DNA of 32,145 nucleotides, from positions 1-32,145 of the forward strand of contig JANQPP010000178.1 in assembly GCA_028289405.1 (NCBI GenBank), read 5' to 3'. The stretch comes from Pirellulales bacterium (GTDB lineage: Bacteria; Planctomycetota; Planctomycetia; Pirellulales; JANQPP01). The notes under the pieces are model-generated. The model was not told the DNA's origin. It did no database searches and was given only the letters and a program-made list of their open reading frames with translations. This document shows, piece after piece, positions 1 through 7,986 of the stretch. A program made the position numbers and the translations under genes. Numbering within the stretch: the first letter of the stretch is position 1; each line of letters opens with the position of its first letter.

Positions 1-458
1 TCACAGGACGTGATGCTCAAAATGGCGACGTAAGTCGTTATTTTGCGAGCCGGGAGCAGCTTTGCTGCGACCCTGGCGAGGTTGAAAAACGTCACGAAGG
101 CGTTTTTCAACGGACTGCTAGACGGTGGAAACAAAACGTTTCGGTGTGCGCGAATTTGAGCGTCCATCAGCCGAGCGGCCAAGGCGACGGAAGAGATGTC
201 CGTCCGAGACCGCCTGATCTCACAAGGTTGAGGGCAATTGCGCGTCGCTCAACGTGCAGCGGCCAATTGCAGCACGTTTAACAGCTTTGGGCCAAATGTC
301 CATCGGTGTTTCATGGCCGAAAGCGTTGTGTGGCAACCAATGAAACGGAATCAAAGAGCCGAGAAACGAGAAAGCCATCTCCTCAAGTTTTTTTGATTTG
401 CCATCAATTCGCTCCTGGAATTGGAGTAAATATATCATTCCAGGTATATGGCTTTGCA
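1..458. other. Intergenic region with two small hairpins, no gene
   Basis: No convincing coding frame is seen here; the open frames overlapping it are antisense shadows of the neighbouring hydrolase or have no recognisable content. Two perfect hairpins lie close together: GCAGC-TTT-GCTGC at 56-68, and an 11-bp stem GTTGAAAAACG / CGTTTTTCAAC at 81-111 with a 9-nt loop. The second is strong enough to be a dispersed repeat or a terminator for a gene left of the window, but it has no long T-tract. Confidence 0.5.
81..111. repeat. Perfect 11-bp inverted repeat (hairpin)
   Basis: GTTGAAAAACG at 81-91 and CGTTTTTCAAC at 101-111 are exact reverse complements separated by TCACGAAGG. It sits about 350 bp beyond the 3' end of the hydrolase gene. 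It may be one copy of an intergenic repeat family; no second copy was seen in this window. Confidence 0.6.
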
Positions 459-1973
459 TCAAAAGCGAAGGTCGATCAAGTTCCAGTACAGCATGAACGG
501 GACGAAAAGGATCAGGCACAGGACCTCGAGTGAGCTTCGGATTCTGCTCGCGATCGTCCGGCCGTCGCCGCGGCGACTCCCGGCAAGTCCAATCAAAAGG
601 GCGACAGTCGCCAGCGTGGAAACAGTGCCTAATAGTGGAAGAATCAGCAAGATGGAAGGGCAACTCGGACGCAGTTGGTCAAGCACCAAGAAGACGATGA
701 ATGTGAACCCAGCCAGGATCAGGAGGTTGAGGGCGCAGAGAGTACACTTGAAGTTCGCAGCCCAGTTGAAGGCTTGGAAGGTTGTGCTTTGCTGACCGCC
801 GAATAGACGAGCCATGCAGCGCCGGGCGCCCGCAATGGTATTGGTGAGGAAGACGATAAAGAAGAGAATCCAAAGTGCTGCCTGGACAGTCCCGTTGCCA
901 TACCATCGTAGGCGTTCGTAACCTGCCAACTTGGGAAGAATCCCTGCTTCCTGGGCGATGCCCTCCTGTTTCATTTTGTCGATCTCCGAGGGGTGATCGA
1001 TGACTCTCCAGGCCCAATCCGTCATCGTTTTTAATGCCCCCGGCGGATAGCCACCCCACTTGCGATGGAGTTCGCCTGTTTCGGATATTCCCAGATCGTG
1101 ATTTGTCCGCGGCAGAATGATCACCGTCCATTGTTGATTGTTTGCATGAGCCAGCGAATTCTTCAAACCCGCCACGCTTTCGCCTACCGGAACATGTTGA
1201 TCCAGTTGTCCCCACATCGCCAAGACTGGCTGGTTAACATGGCTCCACGCGGGATGTACGTACTTGTTTGGCGGCGGATAAGATCGGGGCACAAATGAAG
1301 AGAGAAGGGAACCGTCCGGCAGATTGTGCGGCAAACTGTGACTCGCCAGATGGGCTTTTTCGGCAATGTCACGTAATGTGTCCGAAAGCCCATACCTCCG
1401 GAACAGGTTGTCGCGATAGTAAAACATCATGCCATCAGCGGCGGATGCCCCCACGGTAATGATGAATCTAATGTCTTCGGATTGGGACGCCGCAGCGGCG
1501 CCAATGTAGGCGCCTTGGCTGAGTCCCCAGATGCCAATCTGTGATTCTGCAATTTCGCGGCGCTGCTTCAAAAACGCGACAGCGGAAAGAGCGTCGTTGA
1601 CCAGGTTCTCGTATGGCCGATGGCTCTCGTAGACGCCGCCCGACTGGCCAGCTCCGCGCTTGTCATAGATCAATGCCGCCATGCCCTGGCGGGCAAAAAA
1701 CTCGCTTACTTCACGGTAGGGTTCACGATTTTGTCTACCAGCACCATGAACAAACACCACTGCCGGGAGAGGGGATTCGCTCGTGGGTAACAGTAGGCTT
1801 CCGGCCAGGTTGACACCCCGGTTGTGAAACTCGATCGCGTGCTCCTCGAAACCAGGTTCCGCCCCGATTTCTTCAGCACTGGCCTCCGGTCCACCCGTCC
1901 CTATCACAAACATGATGACAGAGAACGCGGCAGAAAACAGCGGTAGGTGATAGATGTACGACATGCATAGCAT
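459..1973 (-). CDS. Exported alpha/beta hydrolase with C-terminal membrane domain
   Basis: Serine hydrolase of the alpha/beta fold, dienelactone hydrolase / S15-peptidase-like. Counted from the chosen ATG (504 aa), an N-terminal hydrophobic segment (LPLFSAAFSVIMFVIG) looks like a signal peptide or anchor. It is followed by an oxyanion-type HGAG motif, the nucleophile elbow GLSQGA, an acidic-site candidate in GQLDQHVPV and the histidine in RTNHDLG, so the triad looks complete. After about residue 350 come three or four hydrophobic segments, an unusual membrane tail for this fold. The frame stays open to position 2219 and includes an ATG at 2204 preceded by GGAG. I chose 1973 because the extra 77-82 residues have no family-like content and would bury the signal peptide. 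Substrate unknown; ester, lactone or peptide hydrolysis in the envelope is inference. A 6-bp stem at carB's stop and a 282-bp gap separate it from carB, so it is probably transcribed separately. Confidence 0.8.
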   Translation of the reverse strand: MLCMSYIYHLPLFSAAFSVIMFVIGTGGPEASAEEIGAEPGFEEHAIEFHNRGVNLAGSLLLPTSESPLPAVVFVHGAGRQNREPYREVSEFFARQGMAALIYDKRGAGQSGGVYESHRPYENLVNDALSAVAFLKQRREIAESQIGIWGLSQGAYIGAAAASQSEDIRFIITVGASAADGMMFYYRDNLFRRYGLSDTLRDIAEKAHLASHSLPHNLPDGSLLSSFVPRSYPPPNKYVHPAWSHVNQPVLAMWGQLDQHVPVGESVAGLKNSLAHANNQQWTVIILPRTNHDLGISETGELHRKWGGYPPGALKTMTDWAWRVIDHPSEIDKMKQEGIAQEAGILPKLAGYERLRWYGNGTVQAALWILFFIVFLTNTIAGARRCMARLFGGQQSTTFQAFNWAANFKCTLCALNLLILAGFTFIVFLVLDQLRPSCPSILLILPLLGTVSTLATVALLIGLAGSRRGDGRTIASRIRSSLEVLCLILFVPFMLYWNLIDLRF

Positions 1974-2255
1974 GTTCGACGGAAGCGCCTTGCAATTGGG
2001 GAGAAAATGCTCAAGCGAGCCCAAAAATTTATGTTGGCCAAAGGAAGCCAAGTCTGCGGGAGCGGTTTGGAAAAATCTCCACGGTGGCAGAAACTCGGCG
2101 TTCCGAATCTGCCTCGGATTCCTCGTTTGACTCAGATTTGGTAGTTCCCGTTTCTGAATCATTCCCGGAAAGCTCCAAACATAGAAGTACTGGAGCTTTG
2201 GCATGTTTTCTCCGTGCAATGCCCCTAACGGTCTGTTGAGTAAACTAACCGGCTG

Positions 2256-5200
2256 CTAGCCGGGGATCCGTTCGGCCTGCTGAGACTCGCCGTGGGCCGC
2301 GATCCGTTCTTGGAGTGATTTGACGGCTAGCTCTTCTTGCCGCAATGCCTCCATGGCCCTGACCACGGCGTCGGCGGCCTGGATGGTGGTGATGCAGGGG
2401 ACACCCCGTGCCACCGCCGCCGCGCGGATGCGGCCCTCATCGGTACGGGCACCCTTGCCGCTGGGCGTGTTGAGGATCAACTGCAATTCGCCATTGATCA
2501 GGTAGTCCAGGACGTTGGGGTGGCCCTCTTGCAGCTTTTTCACATGGATCACGCTGATGCCTTCTTGCTCCAATCGCCGTGCGGTCCCCTCGGTGGCGAG
2601 GATTTTGTAATCCATGTCCGCGAGCCGCTTGGCCAGGGGGCCCATGTCGTCCTTGTGCCGTTCAGTGACGCTGATGAAGATATGTCCTTCACGCGGGAGC
2701 ACGACGCCGGCGGCAAGCTGGCTCTTGGCGAAGGCGATGGAGAAGCGGTCGCTGGCCCCCATGACTTCACCCGTGGACCGCATCTCGGGCCCGAGCACGA
2801 TATCGACACCGGAAAACTTCACGAAGGGGAACACACTTTCCTTGACGAAGACGCCGTGGGGGATCGGATCGGAAGTGAGCCCTTGCTCGGCCAATGAAAC
2901 GCCCATCATGGCTTTGGCCGCTACCTTGGCGACGGGGATGCCCACCGCCTTGGAGACGAAGGGGACCGTGCGGCTGGCGCGAGGGTTGACCTCCAGCACA
3001 TACACCTGCGGCCGGCCATCCTCTTTTTTGATCGCGAACTGAATGTTCATCAGGCCGATCACGTTGAGCTTGCGGGCCAAGGCATGCGTGGCCTGTTTGA
3101 TCTCCTCCAAGACCGGTCCTTCGAGGCTATAAGGGGGCAAGGCACATGCAGAGTCGCCCGAATGTACGCCCGCCTCTTCGATGTGCTCCATCACGCCGGC
3201 CACGATCACGTCTTGTCCATCGCAGATCGCGTCCACGTCCACTTCGATGGCGTCTTCGAGGAAGCGGTCGATGAGTACCGGCTGGCCTTGGGACACGAGA
3301 AACGCCTCGGTCACGAATTGCTGGAGTTGCGTTTCGTCGTAGCAGATCTCCATGGCGCGACCCCCCAGCACGAAGCTGGGACGGACCAACGAGGGATAAC
3401 CGATCTTCTGAGCTTGGGACCGGGCTTCCCCTTGGGTACGGGCAATCCCGTTGGCCGGCTGTTGCAATTCGAGTTCCCGCAATAGTCGCTGAAATTTTTC
3501 ACGGTCCTCCGCGTCCTCGATCGTGTCCACGCTGGTGCCCAAAATAGGCACGCCGGCTGTGGCCAGCGCCCGGGCCAAATTCAGCGGCGTTTGGCCGCCG
3601 TACTGCACGATCAGCCCATCGGGTTGCACTTGGTCCACGATGTTGAGCACATCCTCGGCGGTCAGCGGCTCGAAAAATAGCAAGTCGCTCGTGTCGTAGT
3701 CCGTGCTGACCGTTTCGGGATTGGAATTGACCATGATGGATTGCGCGCCCAATTCCCGCAGGGCAAAACTGGCATGGCAGCAGCAATAGTCGAATTCGAT
3801 TCCCTGGCCGATGCGGTTCGGTCCACCCCCCAGGATCATGATCCGCTTTTGATCGGCGGGTTTGGGAGGCGTCTCGTTTTGGTCTTCGTACGTGGAGTAG
3901 TAATACGGTGTGTAGGCTTCGAACTCCGCGGCGCAGGTATCCACGGCCTTGTACGTGGCCACAATGCCTTGGGCTTTACGCGCGGCCCGCACTTCGGATT
4001 CGGTGGTGTGCCACATCGTGGCCAACTGCCGGTCCGAAAAGCCGTTCCGCTTGGCTTCGCGAAGCAGTTCCGTGGAGACGTCCGGCAAGGCCCCTCGCTG
4101 CCGCAATTGGTCCTCGATTTCCACCAACTCCCGGATCTGTTGTAGAAACCATGGATCGACCGCCGAGATCTCGTAAACCTCGTCGATGGACATGCCGTCC
4201 TTCAGCGCGTAACGCAGATACCAGATCCGGTCCGTGTTGGGAGTCGCCAGTTTGGCCCGGATTTCGTTCCGGTTTGGCTGCTGGGGAGTATCCCACAAGT
4301 CTTTGGCGTCGCTGCCCAGACCGAAACTTCCCACTTCCAGGCCGCGCAATGCTTTCTGCAACGATTCCTTGAAGGTGCGACCAATGGCCATCGTCTCGCC
4401 CACGCTCTTCATCTGCGTGGTCAGCGTGGCATCCGCCTCGGGGAATTTTTCAAACGCGAAGCGCGGTACCTTCGTGACCACGTAATCGATGGTCGGTTCG
4501 AAACAGGCCTTCGTTTTGCGGGTAATGTCGTTCGGCAGTTCGTGCAGCCGGTAGCCCACGGCCAGCTTGGCGGCAATTTTCGCGATGGGAAAGCCGGTCG
4601 CCTTGGAGGCCAGGGCACTGGAACGGCTTACCCGGGGATTCATTTCAATCACGATCATCCGCCCAGTGCGGGGATCGATGGCGAATTGGATGTTCGATCC
4701 GCCAGTCTCCACCCCAATTTCACGGATCACCGCCAGTGAAGCATCCCGCATCCACTGGTATTCCTTGTCCGTCAAAGTTTGGGCGGGAGCGACGGTGATG
4801 GAATCGCCCGTATGCACGCCCATCGGATCCAGATTTTCGATGGAACAAATGATCACGACGTTGTCATCCACGTCGCGCATCACCTCCATCTCATATTCCT
4901 TCCAGCCGATGATCGATTCCTCCACGAGGACCTCGGTAATCGGCGACGCATCCAGCCCACGGGAAACCAGATGGTCGAAGTCCTGGCGGTTGAAGGCGAT
5001 GCTGGAGCCGGAACCGCCCAGCGTGAAACTCGGCCGCACCACGCAGGGAAGTCCGACTTCCGACAGCACTTCTCGGGCGTCGGCCAAGGTATGCACGGTA
5101 CGGCCTCGGCAGACTTCCAGGCCGATCCGTTCCATGGCTTCCTTGAACAGCTTACGTTCCTCCGCTTTGGCGATGACTTCCTGTTTGGCGCCGATCATCT

Positions 5201-5540
5201 CCACGCCGAACCGTTTCAGCACCCCATGCTTGGCGACATCCATGGCCAGGTTCAGGCCGGTCTGTCCTCCCAACGTGGGCAGCACGGCGTCGGGACGTTC
5301 CGTTTCGATGATCTTGGCCAGAACTTCCCAGGTCAGCGGCTCAATGTAGGTCCGGTCCGCCGTTTCCGGATCGGTCATGATCGTGGCGGGATTCGAGTTG
5401 ACGAGGACGACTTCGTAGCCTTCCTCACGCAGGGCCTTGCAGGCCTGGGTACCGGAGTAATCGAACTCGCAAGCCTGGCCGATGACGATCGGTCCGGAGC
5501 CAATGATCAAGATTTTGTTCAGGTCGTCGCGTCGTGGCAC
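2256..5540 (-). CDS. carB: Carbamoyl-phosphate synthase large subunit
   Basis: Makes carbamoyl phosphate from bicarbonate, ATP and ammonia supplied by the glutaminase subunit CarA, feeding pyrimidine and arginine synthesis in the cytoplasm. The 1094 residues match the usual 1060-1100 of the family and show its internal duplication. The N-terminal half begins KILIIGSGPIVIGQACEFDY and has VNSNPATIMTDP and the ATP-grasp metal site EMNPRVSRSSALASKATGFP. The second half restarts near residue 570 with RIMILGGGPNRIGQGIEFDY and has VNSNPETVSTDYD and EVNPRASRTVPFVSKAVG. The last ~150 residues form the MGS-like allosteric domain. The start codon is GTG, with AGGA ten bases upstream. The last codons form a perfect CCGGCT-GCT-AGCCGG stem (2249-2263) followed only by a weak T-rich stretch, possibly a poor terminator. 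carA is not adjacent, so the subunits are not encoded together here. Confidence 0.98.
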   Translation of the reverse strand: MPRRDDLNKILIIGSGPIVIGQACEFDYSGTQACKALREEGYEVVLVNSNPATIMTDPETADRTYIEPLTWEVLAKIIETERPDAVLPTLGGQTGLNLAMDVAKHGVLKRFGVEMIGAKQEVIAKAEERKLFKEAMERIGLEVCRGRTVHTLADAREVLSEVGLPCVVRPSFTLGGSGSSIAFNRQDFDHLVSRGLDASPITEVLVEESIIGWKEYEMEVMRDVDDNVVIICSIENLDPMGVHTGDSITVAPAQTLTDKEYQWMRDASLAVIREIGVETGGSNIQFAIDPRTGRMIVIEMNPRVSRSSALASKATGFPIAKIAAKLAVGYRLHELPNDITRKTKACFEPTIDYVVTKVPRFAFEKFPEADATLTTQMKSVGETMAIGRTFKESLQKALRGLEVGSFGLGSDAKDLWDTPQQPNRNEIRAKLATPNTDRIWYLRYALKDGMSIDEVYEISAVDPWFLQQIRELVEIEDQLRQRGALPDVSTELLREAKRNGFSDRQLATMWHTTESEVRAARKAQGIVATYKAVDTCAAEFEAYTPYYYSTYEDQNETPPKPADQKRIMILGGGPNRIGQGIEFDYCCCHASFALRELGAQSIMVNSNPETVSTDYDTSDLLFFEPLTAEDVLNIVDQVQPDGLIVQYGGQTPLNLARALATAGVPILGTSVDTIEDAEDREKFQRLLRELELQQPANGIARTQGEARSQAQKIGYPSLVRPSFVLGGRAMEICYDETQLQQFVTEAFLVSQGQPVLIDRFLEDAIEVDVDAICDGQDVIVAGVMEHIEEAGVHSGDSACALPPYSLEGPVLEEIKQATHALARKLNVIGLMNIQFAIKKEDGRPQVYVLEVNPRASRTVPFVSKAVGIPVAKVAAKAMMGVSLAEQGLTSDPIPHGVFVKESVFPFVKFSGVDIVLGPEMRSTGEVMGASDRFSIAFAKSQLAAGVVLPREGHIFISVTERHKDDMGPLAKRLADMDYKILATEGTARRLEQEGISVIHVKKLQEGHPNVLDYLINGELQLILNTPSGKGARTDEGRIRAAAVARGVPCITTIQAADAVVRAMEALRQEELAVKSLQERIAAHGESQQAERIPG

Positions 5541-5852
5541 GTGGCTAAGGTCCTAACAGGGCACGAATACAGGTGAGGCCACCGCATCCGAATGAGGCTG
5601 GCGCGGATCGTCGAGGCAGTGTAGCATGCCCGGCGCCGGACCATCAAGGAAACGCCGCCGCCGGATCTTCCCGTGGATGCACGGCTACTAGACAACCTGG
5701 CTATTGCCGTGACTCGGCAGTCGCCGTAGCCCGTGACAACAACTGCTCGCATCAATCCTCAACTCCTGCCGACGGCGCGGGCATTCATCAGGTACGATGG
5801 TGATCCTGTCGAAATGATACTACCGCCACGAGAACGGAGGCAGAGGTGAACC
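5541..5852. other. Divergent intergenic region, carB / MBL hydrolase
   Basis: This gap of about 310 bp separates two divergent genes and must hold both promoters. I see no confident -35/-10 pair or operator. The only clear signal is the ribosome site AGAGGTG at 5842-5848 ahead of the MBL gene. Confidence 0.4.
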
Positions 5853-6554
5853 ATGAGAATAGCGAAGCATGACGAGTTGCTGACCATGGTCACGAAACTC
5901 GGTTCCATTAATTGCTTCTTGGTTATGGAGGACGACGGAATCACTTTGGTTGATGCTCTTTCACACGGATCGGGACAAGAGATCCTGGAGGCAGTATCGC
6001 GGACAGGGAGGCCGCTAAAGCGAATCCTGATGACACACGCGCACTCCGACCACATCGGTTCATTGGACGAAGTGATGGCCGCCTCTGCTAACGTGGATTT
6101 CCTCGTGCAGGAACGCGCTGTCCCAATTCTGGCCGGAGATTTAACGCTGCGAGACGGTGAACCGAAGGGCAGGCTATTGAAAATCGCCTATGGCAAGGTA
6201 GGTTCGCAAATCACTGATATCTTCACGGATGGCGATCGGATAGGGTCACTTCATGCGATTGCGACGCCCGGCCATACCGTCGAGCACTATGCCTTTTTCG
6301 ACCCAAGGAATGCCACGCTGATCGCTGGCGACAGTTGGCAGACGCTTGGAGGACTGGCCGTCGTCGGCGATACCCGCTGGCGATTTCCGATCCCATCTTG
6401 GGGCACGTGGCATCGACCTACGAACTTGAATTCCACTCGAAAAACCCTTGAGTACAAACCTACGCACCTGGCGGTCGGGCATGGCCGAATTTTTTGCCAT
6501 GCACAGGACGCGATGGCCGCTGCAATCGCGCGGGCAGAGGCACGGATTTACTAG
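5853..6554 (+). CDS. MBL-fold metallo-hydrolase
   Basis: Member of the metallo-beta-lactamase fold superfamily, cytoplasmic (no signal peptide), 233 aa. The dinuclear metal site is complete: THAHSDH at residues 61-67 (HxHxDH), the third-ligand histidine in PGHT at 141, the bridging aspartate in AGDS at 160 and the last histidine in VGHG at 210. This is the layout of small glyoxalase-II-like or quorum-lactonase-like hydrolases, but nothing in the sequence fixes the substrate. The ATG follows AGAGGTG at a good distance, one of the better ribosome sites in the window. It converges with the DUF1552 gene, stopping 69 bp from its end, and has no apparent operon partner. Confidence 0.9.
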   Translation: MRIAKHDELLTMVTKLGSINCFLVMEDDGITLVDALSHGSGQEILEAVSRTGRPLKRILMTHAHSDHIGSLDEVMAASANVDFLVQERAVPILAGDLTLRDGEPKGRLLKIAYGKVGSQITDIFTDGDRIGSLHAIATPGHTVEHYAFFDPRNATLIAGDSWQTLGGLAVVGDTRWRFPIPSWGTWHRPTNLNSTRKTLEYKPTHLAVGHGRIFCHAQDAMAAAIARAEARIY

Positions 6555-6623
6555 TAACGTCGCCGCGTTTGCGTCAGGACACTAGCAGAATGCGGCGGAC
6601 TGCCATCGGATGCGTTCGATGTC

Positions 6624-7943
6624 TTAAGCGAGACCGGTAAGCGGGCCATCGCCACAGAAATCGGGATTGCCAAACTGGCGGATTTCGTGGCCGAAACCGT
6701 GGGCCAGAGAGAGCAAGAGCCGATTATGTGACACGTGCGGCAGGTCCAACGCGCGGCCCATGTTGAAATCAAGGCCGTTCCCCACGAGCACGAAAGGGAT
6801 GTTGTTGAGTGTATGGGAATTTCCCTTACCCAATTCGTTGGTCCACACGATAAGCGTGTTGTCCAACAGACTTCCCTCCCCGCCCGGTTCCGGTGTTTCG
6901 TCGAGCCGTCGCGCGAGGTAGGCCAACTGCTCGCAATACCAACGGTTGATGTTGGTCAGCTTCTCTTGGGCCTCGTCATTATCGTCCGGCTCATGCGAGA
7001 GAGCGTGATGCCCTTCCTCGATGTCCAGCCACTTCATGCGGGCCTGCCCGACGGAATTGGTGAACTGGAGCGTAGCCACGCGGTTGAAGTCCGCCGCGAA
7101 GCTGTTCACCAGCAGATCGATTTGCATCTTGCTCAAGCGGGGCATGTTGTCGTTTTCGTCGGCGATGCCCGGCTCCAACTCGGGAACCGCGTGTCCCACG
7201 TCTTGTTCCTGCTCGATTTGGAATTCCTGTTCCATTTGCCGGACGAAGGAGGCGTGTTCCTCCAGAAGTTGGCGGTCCTCGGAACTAACCATTTGGCTCA
7301 CGCGGCGGAGATCCTCGCGGACGTCATCCAACACGCTGGCCAAAGCGTCCCGGTCTTTCATGCGGCCATACAGCTTGTGGAACATCTGGTAAGGATCATC
7401 GATCGGCGTGACCGGCTGGTTGGGGCCGGTGTAGACCATCCGCGTCCAGGTATCGGCACGTTCCGGAACCGAAACGCCAAACTCCAGCGAGCCGAAGCGG
7501 GTTCGGGTCTCCGGGTTCCGCTGGAGGAAATTTTTGATCTCTTGATCGATGGACAGCCCGCTGGCCCAGCCGGCGGGAGTGTGCGAACCGCCCTGGATAT
7601 TTCCGGGATACAATTCGCAGCCGGTAAGCAGGCAGCCGATGCCGCGCATGTGGCTATCGCCATCCCCCCGGATCTTATCGCACACGCCGTGCAATGTCAT
7701 GGTCCGGTCGCGAAACGGTTCCAGCGGTGCCAGGCTGCGTTTGAAAGCCTCGAGCGTTCCTGGTTCATCCGGCCAGAACGTATCCGGTACCACGCCGTTG
7801 GGGCTGAACATGACCACCAGCCGACGCTTGCGAAGATTCGTATTCGCAAAACCGAGGCTGGGCAGGTTGCAGACAAACGGGAATGCCGCCGTGCCCAGGC
7901 CGACTTGCCGCAAAAAATCTCGCCGATTCTTTTCACCAGGCAT
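6624..7943 (-). CDS. DUF1552 domain-containing protein (Tat-exported)
   Basis: Full-length DUF1552 protein, 439 aa, a family abundant in planctomycetes and of unknown biochemical role. The N-terminus MPGEKNRRDFLRQVGLGTAA carries a twin-arginine motif (RRDFL) and a hydrophobic stretch, so export folded through Tat is expected. Family-typical stretches include VVMFSPNGVVPDTFWP, the glycine/histidine-rich SHMRGIGCLLTG and the C-terminal TLIVWTNELGKGNSHTLNNI, which resembles the arylsulfatase/DUF1501 type of fold. It follows the DUF1592 cytochrome gene by only 43 bp on the same strand, so the two are almost certainly co-transcribed. The pairing is the normal arrangement in planctomycetes and suggests a shared periplasmic function. 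Confidence 0.93.
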   Translation of the reverse strand: MPGEKNRRDFLRQVGLGTAAFPFVCNLPSLGFANTNLRKRRLVVMFSPNGVVPDTFWPDEPGTLEAFKRSLAPLEPFRDRTMTLHGVCDKIRGDGDSHMRGIGCLLTGCELYPGNIQGGSHTPAGWASGLSIDQEIKNFLQRNPETRTRFGSLEFGVSVPERADTWTRMVYTGPNQPVTPIDDPYQMFHKLYGRMKDRDALASVLDDVREDLRRVSQMVSSEDRQLLEEHASFVRQMEQEFQIEQEQDVGHAVPELEPGIADENDNMPRLSKMQIDLLVNSFAADFNRVATLQFTNSVGQARMKWLDIEEGHHALSHEPDDNDEAQEKLTNINRWYCEQLAYLARRLDETPEPGGEGSLLDNTLIVWTNELGKGNSHTLNNIPFVLVGNGLDFNMGRALDLPHVSHNRLLLSLAHGFGHEIRQFGNPDFCGDGPLTGLA

Positions 7944-7986
7944 GGAATCACTCTTGTTGGTAAGAGGTTTTCAATCGTAGGTGTGT

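Noticed and set aside
1974..2219. N-terminal 82-residue extension of the alpha/beta hydrolase, with GGAG before an internal ATG at 2204
   Set aside because: The extension would place the signal peptide about 85 residues inside the protein and has no family-like sequence, so the later start is preferred, though not proven.
2337..5349. Long plus-strand frames opposite carB (e.g. 4567-5349, 260 codons)
   Set aside because: They are antisense shadows of a high-GC, strongly conserved gene and match no protein features.
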